A stretch of DNA of 64,000 nt from Sphingomonas sp. Root710 (GCF_001429065.1 NZ_LMIB01000016.1:257684-321683), one strand, 5' to 3'; shown: positions 8,422 through 17,906, numbered from the stretch's first letter. Numbers and translations are program-made. Notes: generated by a model not told the origin, from the sequence alone.

Positions 8422-9486
8422 TCAGGCCATCTGAACGGCGAGAACGCGCTTCTCGCGGCGGCGCAAGCTGAGGCCGACCAGGCCGAAGCCGAGGATCAGC
8501 ATCGCCCAGGTGGAGGGCTCCGGCGCGGTCGACACCACCGATCCGCCGACGCTCGACAGGTCGCCTTGGAAGGGCACGTTGTGGATCTCGCCATTGGCCT
8601 GTTGGGTCACGCTGTTACCGATCACGGTGCCGTCGATATTGCCCGAATAGCCACCGGTGACCGCCGCGTTGACCGCGAGGATCGAGCCGCTGAACTGCCG
8701 CATGACGTCGACCGTGGTCGCTTCGTAGAAGTTGAACAGCACGTTGCTCATATTGGTGAAGGTGTTGAAGTTGCGGTTGAAGTCGATATCGGTACCCGCG
8801 ACGTTGACGACCAGCGTCGCGCCCGACGGAATCGTCACCTGCAGCTGCTGATTCTGGTTGCCCTCGAACATCGCCTCCGACCAGTTGAGCACCTTCAGGC
8901 CGGTGCCGGAAACGGTGATCGACTGGTTGTTGCTGTCGCCGCCGACGGTGACGCCGCTGGTGTTGGCGAGCGCGGCGAGGTTGGCGCTGAGACTGGTCAG
9001 CGAGGCCTTGATGTCGGCCGCCTGACTGATGATCGTGTTGGTGAAATTGGCGCCCTGGTTGCCCTGGACCGAGAAATTCTGCTGGCTCTGGGCGGTGCCG
9101 CCGGCCTGGACCGCGCCGCCGCCATTATTGTTGAAGTTGCCGGTCAGGTTGCCGCCGACCTGCACACCAGCGCCGTTGACGCTGGCGTTGCTGAAATTGG
9201 CGTTGCCCGCGACGGTGACCGCCGAGGTGCCGTAGGTGCTGTTCCCCGTGCCGGTGCCGTTCATCGCGACCACGCCGTTGGTGACGTTCAGATTGCCGCC
9301 GACGAGCGTGCGACCGCCGACATGGTTCGCGGTCGAGAAATTGTTGAACGAAACGACGTTCCATTCCTTGAGCGCGGCGATACCGGTGCTGATCGACTGA
9401 CCGACGAGCGCAGCCGACGCCGCCCCGGCGTTCGTCACCGTCATCAGACCTGCCACGACCAGCGGCAACATACGGACCATACGCAT
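8422..9486 (-). CDS. Choice-of-anchor A family PEP-CTERM secreted protein
   Basis: 354-aa secreted protein (residues from the start at 9486). It has an N-terminal signal peptide (MRMVRMLPLVVAGLM... AASA) and a long Asn/Gly/Val-rich beta region with the choice-of-anchor A pattern (WNVVSFNNF, GGRTLVGGNLN, later LVVNVAGTDIDFN). The C-terminal sorting tail is APEPSTWAMLILGFGLVG followed by a basic cluster. The PEP motif plus helix plus arginines is the recognition signal for exosortase; no exosortase gene is in the window. An upstream in-frame ATG at 9501 would add MWGYA only. Likely exported and anchored or secreted into matrix; the role is unknown. Confidence 0.88.
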   Translation of the reverse strand: MRMVRMLPLVVAGLMTVTNAGAASAALVGQSISTGIAALKEWNVVSFNNFSTANHVGGRTLVGGNLNVTNGVVAMNGTGTGNSTYGTSAVTVAGNANFSNASVNGAGVQVGGNLTGNFNNNGGGAVQAGGTAQSQQNFSVQGNQGANFTNTIISQAADIKASLTSLSANLAALANTSGVTVGGDSNNQSITVSGTGLKVLNWSEAMFEGNQNQQLQVTIPSGATLVVNVAGTDIDFNRNFNTFTNMSNVLFNFYEATTVDVMRQFSGSILAVNAAVTGGYSGNIDGTVIGNSVTQQANGEIHNVPFQGDLSSVGGSVVSTAPEPSTWAMLILGFGLVGLSLRRREKRVLAVQMA

Positions 9487-9529
9487 CGCATAACCCCACA
9501 AACGACATCACTGCTCCGCCACAGGCGGA

Positions 9530-9785
9530 AGACCTCATATGCCGGCTCTCTACCACAATATAGGGAAACATCCAGTAAAAATTGATAAAATGACTGGGGG
9601 CACGGTCCTTTACATCATCCTATGATTGTAAAAAAAACCGACACTGAATTAACGTAAAGTAAAATTGAAAGTAATGATGGTATTGTTGACGAGATATATT
9701 AAAGTAATTTCTTGTAAAAGAACGTAAAATGCGACAACAGGTCTCACCGGAAAATCGCATAGGATTCCGCCGCTCCGAAGACCGG
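9530..9785. promoter_or_regulatory. A/T-rich intergenic regulatory region
   Basis: The roughly 340-bp gap between the PEP-CTERM gene and the TerC gene is strikingly A/T-rich against a GC-rich genome. It carries repeated short motifs: AACGTAAA at about 9653 and 9720, TTGTAAAA at about 9625 and 9713, and AGTAATT/AGTAATG near 9670-9700. No coding sequence is visible. Since TerC points toward this region from the right, it probably holds the promoter and binding sites for the PEP-CTERM gene. No specific regulator can be named. Confidence 0.5.
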
Positions 9786-9829
9786 TTGTGCTACGCGAAA
9801 AGGAAATAATGCGCGGCTCGCCGCGCGAA

Positions 9830-10480
9830 TCAGGTGAGAATCGGGACGAGCTGATGCCCGCCCTCCCAAATCATCTTGAGCGCGACATAAAGGATAACCG
9901 CAAGGCCAACATAGGCGATCCAGCGATAGCGCTCGATATAACGGGCGATCAGATTGGCGGCGATGCCCATCAGCGCGACCGACAGCAGCAGGCCGATCAC
10001 GAGGATGCCCGGATGCTCGCGCGCCGCCCCCGCCACCGCAAGGACGTTGTCGAGGCTCATCGAGACATCAGCGAGCGCGACCGCCCAGGCCGCACCGAGG
10101 AAGCTCTTGGTCTGCGGAATCCCGTCATGCTCGGCCGGGTCGTCGCCCGCTGCCATCCCGGCATGGCGGATTTCGCGCCACATGCGGAAAGCGACCCAGA
10201 GCAGCAGCAAACCGCCCGCGAAGACCAGTCCGACGATGCCCATCAGCGCGCTGACGAACAGCGCGAAGATGATGCGCAGCACCAGCGCGGCGATGATGCC
10301 GATCAGGATGACCTTGCGCCGCTGGTCGGCCGGCAGCCCCGCCGCCAACGCACCGACGACGATCGCGTTGTCGCCAGCCAGGACGATGTCGATCATCAAT
10401 ACTTGCAGGAAGGCCGCCATGGCCGACGGACTGCCGATGTTCGCGAAGTCGGCGACGATATGATTCCACAGGTCGAGCAT
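9830..10480 (-). CDS. TerC/YjbE family integral membrane protein
   Basis: 216-aa polytopic membrane protein of the TerC superfamily. It has the two paired acidic motifs VLAGDNAIVVGALA (about residues 33-46) and ADVSMSLDNVLAVAG (about 137-151), which are the family's conserved metal/ion-path signatures, and six to seven hydrophobic helices. Related TerC proteins export manganese or support protein metalation; the exact substrate here cannot be read. It lies downstream of rho on the same strand with a 129-bp gap, in which no Mn-sensing leader was recognised. Confidence 0.9.
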   Translation of the reverse strand: MLDLWNHIVADFANIGSPSAMAAFLQVLMIDIVLAGDNAIVVGALAAGLPADQRRKVILIGIIAALVLRIIFALFVSALMGIVGLVFAGGLLLLWVAFRMWREIRHAGMAAGDDPAEHDGIPQTKSFLGAAWAVALADVSMSLDNVLAVAGAAREHPGILVIGLLLSVALMGIAANLIARYIERYRWIAYVGLAVILYVALKMIWEGGHQLVPILT

Positions 10481-10609
10481 GAAGCCGTCCTAGCCGAACG
10501 CGCGGACTTGTCGAGGATGTTACCGTGGCGGCCCGGATGAATCTCGGCGCCGCGCGGCGCAAACCGCATGTCCGCCCCTCTCCCGCAGCGGAAGAAGGGC
10601 GTGACCCGC

Positions 10610-11866
<1,257 letters not shown>

Positions 11867-12050
11867 CGAGGGATTCCTGGGTCTTTACCGGGTCTTGGGA
11901 GAAATGAGCGGCGCTGGATGCGCTTGGCTTTGGAATGTGGTGAGAGAAAAGGGACCCGGCTCGAACGGCGGGCCTGTTCTGCCTTGCGAGGTAAGCGCGG
12001 CAGGGATTCAAGTCAAGCGGCTCGCGATGGGAAACACCATCTGTCTCAAC

Positions 12051-12182
12051 CGTCATACCGAACTTGTTTCGGTATCCACCGAGAGACGGGAGCAGCGTTC
12101 TGGTTCTTGCGGCGACAGCTTCGCAAGACCCGAAAATATCCTCGTGCGGCCGAGTGGATGCTGAAACAAGTTCAGCATGACG
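12051..12182. repeat. Palindromic repeat element, 130-bp family (copy 1)
   Basis: Left arm: CGTCATACCGAACTTG followed by TTTCGGTATCCA. Right arm: TGGATGCTGAAACAAG followed by TTCAGCATGACG. Each arm is itself a hairpin and the two arms pair with each other. It occupies much of the 338-bp space between rho and hemJ, which otherwise holds only the rho upstream region (11867-12050) with no gene visible. The left arm carries compensated changes (ACCG/CGGT) relative to other copies. Confidence 0.8.
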
Positions 12183-12204
12183 CAGAAAGGAGGGACGCCC
12201 GTGC

Positions 12205-12648
12205 CTAGAACGGCCGCACGATCACCAGGATGACGATGATCGCCGTGGCGATGCCGGGAATCTCGTTCATGAAGCGCAGCGCCTTGTCCGAGGGCGCGCG
12301 ATAGCCCGCCGCCATGCGCTTGCCATAGCCCACCGCCCAGCCATGGAATCCCGACAGGAGGAAGACGGTGGCGAATTTCGCCTGGAACCAGGGAACGCCC
12401 CACAGATCCTGATCGAAGGCGAGCATCAGCCCGAACAGCCAGACGAAGCCCATCGCCGGGGTGATGATGATCGAGCGCAGCCGCCGCTCGCGTTCGATCC
12501 AGGCGCGGTCCTCGGCCGATCCGGGGGCGGCGGCGTGATGATAGATGAAGAAACGCGGCAGCATGAAAAGCCCCGCCATCCAGAAGATGACAAAGATCAG
12601 GTGCGCCGCCTTCACCCAGGGATAGGCGCTGCCGAGAAAACCCATCAT
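12205..12648 (-). CDS. hemJ: Protoporphyrinogen IX oxidase HemJ (CopD/UPF0093 family)
   Basis: 147-aa membrane protein of four helices. WVKAAHLIFVIFWMAG carries the conserved histidine and LPRFFIYHHAA the conserved PRxxxYH stretch near residues 30-37, both diagnostic of HemJ, the heme-binding alternative to HemG/HemY that oxidises protoporphyrinogen IX to protoporphyrin. The location directly downstream of hemE (6-bp gap) supports a heme-biosynthesis role. Older annotation calls this family CopD or hypothetical. Confidence 0.9.
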   Translation of the reverse strand: MMGFLGSAYPWVKAAHLIFVIFWMAGLFMLPRFFIYHHAAAPGSAEDRAWIERERRLRSIIITPAMGFVWLFGLMLAFDQDLWGVPWFQAKFATVFLLSGFHGWAVGYGKRMAAGYRAPSDKALRFMNEIPGIATAIIVILVIVRPF

Positions 12649-12654
12649 GACCGG

Positions 12655-13689
12655 TCAGCCTCTCAAACGTGCGAGCAGCTGTTCGACATGCGCGATCGGC
12701 GTGTCGAGCAATATGCCATGTCCCAGATTGAACACATGCGGGCGCTGCGGAAAAGCCCCCCTGATCGCGTCGATCGCTTCGTCGAGGCGCGCGCCACCGG
12801 CGATCAGCGCGAGCGGATCGAGATTCCCCTGCACCGGCAGATCGGCAGGCAGGTTGGCATCCGCCCAGACCGGATCGACCGTCTCGTCGAGACCCACCAC
12901 GTCGGCCCCGGTTTCGCGGGCATAGGCCGGCAGCTTGCCGCCCGCGCCCTTCGGAAAGCCGATCACCGGTACGCCCGGGTGGCGGGCATGGATGCGATTC
13001 ACCAGCTCGACCGTGGGCGCGATCACCCAGCGTTCGAACTCCTTCGGCGCCAGGCTTCCCGACCAGCTGTCGAACAGCTGCACCGCGTCGACTCCGGCCT
13101 CGATCTGCTTCGACAGATAATCGGCGGTGTGATCGACCAGCGCGTCGATGATCGCGCCGAAAGCCTGCGGGTCGCGATAGGCCATGCGCCGCGTCTCGGC
13201 CTGTTCCTTACTGCCCCGCCCCGCCACCATATAGGTCGCGACGGTCCAGGGACTGCCCGCGAAGCCGAGGAAGGTCGTTGCCGCCGGCAGTTGCGCCCGG
13301 ACCCGGCGGATCGTGCCGTAAATCGGTTCCAACCGCTCAGGGACTGCGGTGAGGCTGTCCAGCGCATGATCGACCAGCGTCGGGCTCAGTCGGGGCCCCT
13401 CACCCGCCTCGAAGCGCAGATCCTGGCCCATCGCATGCGGGATGACGAGGATGTCAGAGAACAGGATCGCGCCGTCGAAGCCGAAGCGGCGGATCGGCTG
13501 GAGGGTGATCTCCGCCGCCGCGTCGCTGTCATAGGCAAGCTCGAGGAAACCGCCCTTCTGTGCCCGCAGCGCGCGATATTCGGGAAGATAGCGTCCCGCT
13601 TGCCGCATGAGCCAGACCGGGGGCGGATCGCGACGCTCGCCCCGGAGCACGGCAAGCAGGGGGCGCGTCTCGGCGGAGGGAACAGCCAT
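12655..13689 (-). CDS. hemE: Uroporphyrinogen decarboxylase
   Basis: 344-aa cytosolic enzyme converting uroporphyrinogen III to coproporphyrinogen III. The N-terminal signature PPVWLMRQAGRYLPEYR (about residues 18-34) contains the catalytic arginines. GFAGSPWTVATYMV and the C-terminal HVFNLGHGILLDTP are conserved. Start ATG at 13689. Transcription runs away from the predicted origin, so its promoter must lie within or beside oriC, as in Caulobacter where hemE abuts the origin. Confidence 0.97.
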   Translation of the reverse strand: MAVPSAETRPLLAVLRGERRDPPPVWLMRQAGRYLPEYRALRAQKGGFLELAYDSDAAAEITLQPIRRFGFDGAILFSDILVIPHAMGQDLRFEAGEGPRLSPTLVDHALDSLTAVPERLEPIYGTIRRVRAQLPAATTFLGFAGSPWTVATYMVAGRGSKEQAETRRMAYRDPQAFGAIIDALVDHTADYLSKQIEAGVDAVQLFDSWSGSLAPKEFERWVIAPTVELVNRIHARHPGVPVIGFPKGAGGKLPAYARETGADVVGLDETVDPVWADANLPADLPVQGNLDPLALIAGGARLDEAIDAIRGAFPQRPHVFNLGHGILLDTPIAHVEQLLARLRG

Positions 13690-13755
13690 TATCTTCCTTA
13701 TAGTGATTCTTAAAAAAGGAACTGAAGTAGGTAGTAGGGCGTTGGGAGCCGGGGT

Positions 13756-13764
13756 TTATTCACA
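13756..13764 (+). promoter_or_regulatory. DnaA box (TTATTCACA)
   Basis: Matches TTATNCACA exactly. Followed directly by the inverted repeat GTTGGC-N6-GCCAAC. Confidence 0.7.
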
Positions 13765-13836
13765 GTTGGCGTGATTGCCAACAGCTTGACTCATGCGGAA
13801 TCGCGGCGTGCTTCCGAGTCCCTTTCGCCATTCCCA

Positions 13837-13845
13837 TTATCCACA
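13837..13845 (+). promoter_or_regulatory. DnaA box (TTATCCACA, perfect)
   Basis: Perfect match to the high-affinity DnaA consensus, at the centre of the hemE-ppsR gap. Confidence 0.82.
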
Positions 13846-13868
13846 GCCTGTGAACCATTGCATGTGCT

Positions 13869-13877
13869 TGTGGATGA
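13869..13877 (-). promoter_or_regulatory. Weak DnaA box (TCATCCACA)
   Basis: One mismatch to TTATCCACA, read on the minus strand, 23 bp right of the perfect box. Confidence 0.5.
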
Positions 13878-13960
13878 ATCGACTGACATCGGCACGGCGA
13901 GCGGGGATGAATCCGCCGCTTGAAAGCGTGCCCAAGGTTCCGCTAGCCCCATCCGCATGG

Positions 13961-13969
13961 TTTTCCACA
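13961..13969 (+). promoter_or_regulatory. Weak DnaA box (TTTTCCACA)
   Basis: One mismatch to TTATCCACA; the last of four box-like sites before the palindromic repeat at 13989. Confidence 0.5.
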
Positions 13970-13988
13970 GCACCGTCCCCATACGCTT

Positions 13989-14077
13989 CGTCATCCTGAG
14001 CTTGTTTCAGGATCCACCGCGCCACGGGAGCGGCGCTCGTGCTGAAGAGTGGATGCTGAAACAAGTTCAGCATGACG
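13989..14077. repeat. Palindromic repeat element, 130-bp family (short copy 2)
   Basis: Same outer arms as copy 1 (CGTCATCCTGAGCTTG... and ...AACAAGTTCAGCATGACG) but only 89 bp, so the interior is shortened. It lies between the predicted oriC and the ppsR start and ends 16 bp before that start. Confidence 0.8.
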
Positions 14078-14093
14078 ATGGGAAAAATCGCCA

Positions 14094-14921
14094 GTGATCC
14101 GCCTCCACCTCCACCTACTTTCGGATTCGACGGGCGAAACGCTGGAAAACATCGCCAAGGCGGGGCTCGCCCAGTTCGAAGGGGTCGAGACGATCAAGCA
14201 TTTCTGGCCGATGGTGCGCAGCCAGGGCCATCTCGACCGCATTCTCCTCGAAATCGCCCAGCGGCCCGGGCTGGTCATCTTCACCCTGGTCAACAACGAC
14301 ATTCGCAAGCGGCTTGAATCACGCTGCCACGCGCTCGGCCTGCCCAGCGTCTCGGCGCTCGATCCGGTGATCGACGCGCTGTCGCAGCTGCTGGGGCAGC
14401 AGGCGCTCGCCCGCCCGGGCCGTCAGCATATCCTCGACGCGGCCTATTATGCGCGGGTCGAGGCGATCCAATATACGATCGCGCATGACGACGGGATCGG
14501 ATCGGATGACTGGGAAGAGGCCGACATCATCCTGACCGGCGTGTCGCGATCGTCGAAGACCCCGACCGCCATCTATCTCGCCAACCGCGGCTACAAGGTC
14601 GCCAATGTGCCGCTGGTGATCGAATCTCCGCCGCAGAAGAGCCTCTATTCGCTGGTTCATCCGCTCGTCGTCGGGCTGACGACCAGTCCCGACCGGCTGA
14701 TCCAGATCCGCCGCAACCGGCTGCTGACGCTTAACCAGTCGCCGGAGACCGCCTATGTCGACCATGAGGCGGTGGTCTCCGAACTCACCTTCGCGCGGCG
14801 CATCTTCTCCGACCATGGGTGGCCGGTGATCGACGTTACCCGCCGCTCGATCGAGGAGACCGCCGCGGCGATCATCAATCTGGTCAACGAGCGCTCGCCG
14901 CAGGGCGACCCGAGCGCGTGA
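14094..14921 (+). CDS. ppsR: Pyruvate,phosphate dikinase regulatory protein (PPSR/DUF299)
   Basis: Bifunctional ADP-dependent kinase/Pi-dependent pyrophosphorylase that switches PPDK or PEP synthase off and on. The 275-aa protein has LHLLSDSTGETLENIAKA at the N terminus, the P-loop-like GVSRSSKTPTAIYLAN at about 152-167, and the PLVIESPP stretch. The start is a GTG at 14094; the Shine-Dalgarno sequence is weak. It is the first gene right of the predicted origin, matching the conserved alphaproteobacterial order ppsR-maf-aroE-coaE-dnaQ. The partner dikinase is not in the window. Confidence 0.93.
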   Translation: MIRLHLHLLSDSTGETLENIAKAGLAQFEGVETIKHFWPMVRSQGHLDRILLEIAQRPGLVIFTLVNNDIRKRLESRCHALGLPSVSALDPVIDALSQLLGQQALARPGRQHILDAAYYARVEAIQYTIAHDDGIGSDDWEEADIILTGVSRSSKTPTAIYLANRGYKVANVPLVIESPPQKSLYSLVHPLVVGLTTSPDRLIQIRRNRLLTLNQSPETAYVDHEAVVSELTFARRIFSDHGWPVIDVTRRSIEETAAAIINLVNERSPQGDPSA

Positions 14922-14940
14922 TGGCGGGCTGCATCAAGAT

Positions 14941-15057
14941 CCTCCCCGGAACGGGGAGGTGGACCGCAAAGCGGTGGAGGGGGGCCGCCACCAGCGGACC
15001 GTTCGACGCCTTCCCCCTCCACCACCTTCGGTGGTCCCCCTCCGCGTGCCGGGGAGG
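14941..15057. repeat. Inverted-repeat element between ppsR and maf
   Basis: 117-bp segment bounded by CCTCCCCGG (14941) and its perfect complement CCGGGGAGG (15049-15057). Further internal palindromes include CCACC-TTCG-GGTGG near 15020-15034. The right end supplies the only GGAGG upstream of maf, 12 bp from its ATG, which is long spacing. It is different in sequence from the GTCATGCTGAA family. Confidence 0.7.
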
Positions 15058-15069
15058 AATTGTGTTGTC

Positions 15070-15663
15070 ATGCTGATCCTCGCCTCGCAATCGGCGTCGC
15101 GGCGGGCGATGCTCGATGCCGCCGGAGTCCCGCACCAGGCGATGACGGCCGGGGTCGACGAGGAGTCGATGAAGGCCGCGCTGCGCGCCGAGGGGACCGG
15201 CGCGCGCAACCTCGCCGATGCGCTCGCCGAGTTGAAAGCCACCAAATTGTCGCGCCGCCATCCGACCGACCTCGTCCTTGGCTGCGACTCGACGGTGGTG
15301 CTCGACGACGGGACGATGCTCGACAAGGCGGAGAGCCGGGAAGAGCAGCGCGATCTGCTCCGCCTGATCGCGGGCAAGCGCCATAGCCTCTACAGCGCTG
15401 CGGTGATCTGCGAGGGCGGCGCAGCCGTGTGGCGGCATGTCGACGTCGCGCGCCTGCACGTCCGCCCGTTGAGCGACGCCTTCATCGATGCCTATCTCGA
15501 CCAGGAATGGCCGGCGGTCGGCGGTTGTGTCGGCGGCTACCGCATCGAAGGCCCGGGCGCGCAGCTTTTCGCCAAGGTGGAAGGCAGCCAGTTCACCATT
15601 TTGGGCCTGCCCCTCCTGCCCCTGCTCGACTATCTGCGGATCAGGGGAGTGCTGCCGACATGA
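15070..15663 (+). CDS. maf: Maf family nucleoside triphosphate pyrophosphatase
   Basis: 197-aa house-cleaning pyrophosphatase acting on modified or canonical NTPs (dTTP/UTP type). The N terminus LILASQSASRRAML (2-15) is the Maf signature. The catalytic acidic stretch lies in LVLGCDSTVVLDDG and a conserved GGCVGGYRIEGPGA follows near 156-169. The start at 15070 is chosen by family N terminus; the frame is open further upstream through the repeat. Its stop overlaps the aroE start (ATGA). Confidence 0.92.
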   Translation: MLILASQSASRRAMLDAAGVPHQAMTAGVDEESMKAALRAEGTGARNLADALAELKATKLSRRHPTDLVLGCDSTVVLDDGTMLDKAESREEQRDLLRLIAGKRHSLYSAAVICEGGAAVWRHVDVARLHVRPLSDAFIDAYLDQEWPAVGGCVGGYRIEGPGAQLFAKVEGSQFTILGLPLLPLLDYLRIRGVLPT

Positions 15664-16514
15664 GCGAACTGCCATTTGCCGAGGTGATCGGCGATCCGAT
15701 CGCCCAGTCCAAATCGCCGATGATCCACAAATTCTGGCTGGAACAGGCTGGAATCAAAGCGGATTATCGAGCTTCTCATGTGAAGCCTGAAGATCTTGCC
15801 AGCTTTTTCGAGGAACGCCGTAGAAACCCTTCATGGCGCGGCTGCAATGTCACGATTCCGCACAAGCGGGCGGTGATGGCGCTGCTCGACCGGATCGATC
15901 CGGCGGCGGAGCGGATCGGCGCGGTCAACACGGTGGTGCCCGAAGATGGCAAGCTCACCGGCTATAACACGGATTATAGTGGCTTTCTTGAACCGTTGCA
16001 GCCGCTGCTGCGGCAAACCCACCTGTTCCGGATGGCGCGGATCATCGGCGCCGGCGGCGCGGCCAAGGCGGTCGCGCTCGCGCTCCACGACCACGGCTTC
16101 ACCAACGTCATCATCGCCCGCAACCTCGATCAGGCGCGCGCGCTGCGCGAGAGTTTCGAGCCCGACGACCGGCTGGTCGCGCCGCTCGACCTGTTCGCCA
16201 CCCCGACCGACTTTCCGTTCGACGATCGCGAAGGGTTGCTCGATCTCGTCGTCAACACCACCTCGCTGGGCATGACCGGGCAGCCGCCGCTGCTGCTCGA
16301 TTTCACGCATGTTCCGCCCAACGCCGTGGTCTACGACATCGTCTACGCCCCGCTCGAGACCCCGCTGCTCGCCGAGGCGCGGGCGCGGGGTCTGCGTGCG
16401 ATCGACGGGCTCCACATGCTGATCGGCCAGGCCGCGGCGGCGTTCGAACGCTTTTTCGGCGTTCCCGCCCCGCGCGGCCGCGACGCGGAGCTGCGGGCAA
16501 AGCTCACCGGATGA
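15660..16514 (+). CDS. aroE: Shikimate dehydrogenase (NADP+)
   Basis: 284-aa enzyme reducing 3-dehydroshikimate to shikimate in aromatic amino acid synthesis. GDPIAQSKSPMIH (about 11-23) binds shikimate; NVTIPHK contains the catalytic lysine; GAGGAAKAVALAL is the NADP-binding loop. The ATG overlaps the maf stop. Followed after 10 bp by coaE. Normal length. Confidence 0.96.
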   Translation: MSELPFAEVIGDPIAQSKSPMIHKFWLEQAGIKADYRASHVKPEDLASFFEERRRNPSWRGCNVTIPHKRAVMALLDRIDPAAERIGAVNTVVPEDGKLTGYNTDYSGFLEPLQPLLRQTHLFRMARIIGAGGAAKAVALALHDHGFTNVIIARNLDQARALRESFEPDDRLVAPLDLFATPTDFPFDDREGLLDLVVNTTSLGMTGQPPLLLDFTHVPPNAVVYDIVYAPLETPLLAEARARGLRAIDGLHMLIGQAAAAFERFFGVPAPRGRDAELRAKLTG

Positions 16515-16524
16515 TCGCGCGGCG

Positions 16525-17133
16525 ATGATCATCCTCGGCCTCACCGGATCGATCGGCATGGGCAAGTCGACCGTCGCGAAGATGTTCGCGCGCGCCGGGG
16601 TGCCGGTGTTCGACGCCGATGCCGAAGTCCACCGCCTCCAGGGGCGGGGCGGCCGGCTGGTCGCGGCGATCGAGGCGGCGTTTCCCGGAACCTCGGGGCC
16701 GCACGGAATCGATCGGGCGGTGCTCGGCAAGGTCGTGCTCGGCGACCGCGCCGCACTGCATCGACTCGAGCGCATCGTCCATCCTGCGGTGGCCGAGTCG
16801 CGCTATCGATTCCTGCAAAGGCACCGCGCCCACAAGCTGGTGGTGCTCGATATCCCGCTGCTGTTCGAGAAGAAGGGCTGGCGGCAGGTCGATGCGGTCG
16901 CCGTCGTCTCCGCCCCCGCGTGGAAACAGGCGCGCCGCGTGTTGGCAAGACCCGGCATGAACCCGTTGAAATTGCACCATATCCGGTCGCTGCAGACCCC
17001 CGACCATGTCAAGCGCGCCCGCGCCGACTTCGTGATCGACAATGGCGGCTCGATCGGACGCACCCGCGCCGCCGTCCGTCATCTCGTCTCTTGCCTCCGC
17101 GCGCATGGAGTCCGATATTGCCGGCATGCGTGA
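16525..17133 (+). CDS. coaE: Dephospho-CoA kinase
   Basis: 202-aa kinase catalysing the last step of CoA synthesis. The N-terminal P-loop is GLTGSIGMGKSTVA (5-18), followed by VPVFDADAEVHRL. IPLLFEKKGW is the conserved substrate-binding segment. The stop overlaps the dnaQ start by 8 bp (ATGCGTGA). Confidence 0.96.
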   Translation: MIILGLTGSIGMGKSTVAKMFARAGVPVFDADAEVHRLQGRGGRLVAAIEAAFPGTSGPHGIDRAVLGKVVLGDRAALHRLERIVHPAVAESRYRFLQRHRAHKLVVLDIPLLFEKKGWRQVDAVAVVSAPAWKQARRVLARPGMNPLKLHHIRSLQTPDHVKRARADFVIDNGGSIGRTRAAVRHLVSCLRAHGVRYCRHA

Positions 17134-17827
17134 AATCGTTTTCGACACCGAAACCACCGGCCTGAACCCCGCGACGGGCGACAGGCTGGTCGAGATAGGC
17201 TGCGTCGAACTGCTCAACCGGGTCGAGACCGGTCAGGTCTTCCACTGCTATTTCAATCCCGAACGGGCGATGCCGATCGAGGCCGAACAGGTCCACGGCC
17301 TGTCGGACCGCTTCCTCAGCGACAAGCCGCTGTTTGCGCACAAGGTGCACGAACTGCTCGAATTCATCGGCGACAGCCCGCTCGTCGCGCACAATGCCAG
17401 CTTCGACTTCGGCTTCCTCAACTGGGAGCTCGCCGCCTGCGGCCATCCGCATGTCGATCTCGGCCGGATGGTCGACACGCTGGCGCTGGCGCGCAAGGCG
17501 CATCCGGGGGCCAAGCACAGCCTTGATGCGCTATGTACCCGCTACGGCATCGACCGCAGCCACCGCGTCAAGCATGGCGCGCTGCTCGATGCCCAGCTGA
17601 CCGCGCAGGTCTATGTCGAACTGACCGGCGGCCGACAGATCGGCCTGTCGATCGGCGAGGCGACCGTCGAGGAGACGATCATCGTCGCAGCCCCGACGCT
17701 GGTTGCAGCCACCCGCATCATCCGGGCAATCCGCCCCCATTTCGCAAGCGAGGAGGAACTGGAGAGACACAAGGCCTTTGTTGAGAAGCTCGACGCGCCG
17801 CTCTGGATGGAGGGTGCCGCGGGCTGA
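17126..17827 (+). CDS. dnaQ: DNA polymerase III epsilon subunit (3'-5' exonuclease)
   Basis: 233-aa proofreading exonuclease of the replicase. Exo I FDTETTGLNP (about 6-15), VHGLSDRFL, Exo II LVAHNASFDFGFLN and Exo III HGALLDAQLTAQVY are all present, with the catalytic D-E-D-H-D set visible. The start at 17126 is favoured because of the 8-bp overlap with coaE; an upstream in-frame ATG (17105) is possible. Conserved neighbour of coaE near the origin. Confidence 0.95.
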   Translation: MREIVFDTETTGLNPATGDRLVEIGCVELLNRVETGQVFHCYFNPERAMPIEAEQVHGLSDRFLSDKPLFAHKVHELLEFIGDSPLVAHNASFDFGFLNWELAACGHPHVDLGRMVDTLALARKAHPGAKHSLDALCTRYGIDRSHRVKHGALLDAQLTAQVYVELTGGRQIGLSIGEATVEETIIVAAPTLVAATRIIRAIRPHFASEEELERHKAFVEKLDAPLWMEGAAG

Positions 17828-17906
17828 GAAAATTATCCGTGTTTGTGCGGATGGCGCCCTCCTTCACGGAGTCGCACCTTCGCCGGATCAAGAGTGGAGA
17901 AGAGCT

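Larger units (their letters stand above)
13690..13990. other. oriC: Predicted chromosomal replication origin (oriC)
   Basis: Gene-free interval between hemE and ppsR. It holds a perfect DnaA box TTATCCACA (13837-13845), a consensus-fitting TTATTCACA (13756-13764) and two weaker boxes (13869-13877 on the minus strand, 13961-13969). A locally A/T-rich stretch (about 13688-13737, with TTCTTAAAAAAGG) could be the unwinding element. A perfect 6-bp inverted repeat GTTGGC/GCCAAC (13765-13782) abuts the first box. Context matches the alphaproteobacterial origin next to hemE, with par genes within 13 kb and core genes diverging from this point. No TTAA-N7-TTAA CtrA site was seen. Confidence 0.82.

Noticed and set aside
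10481-10609. Possible Mn riboswitch ahead of the TerC gene
   Set aside because: No yybP-ykoY core motifs could be recognised in the gap.
13690-13990. CtrA binding sites in the origin
   Set aside because: No TTAA-N7-TTAA pair; only a single TTAA near 13710.
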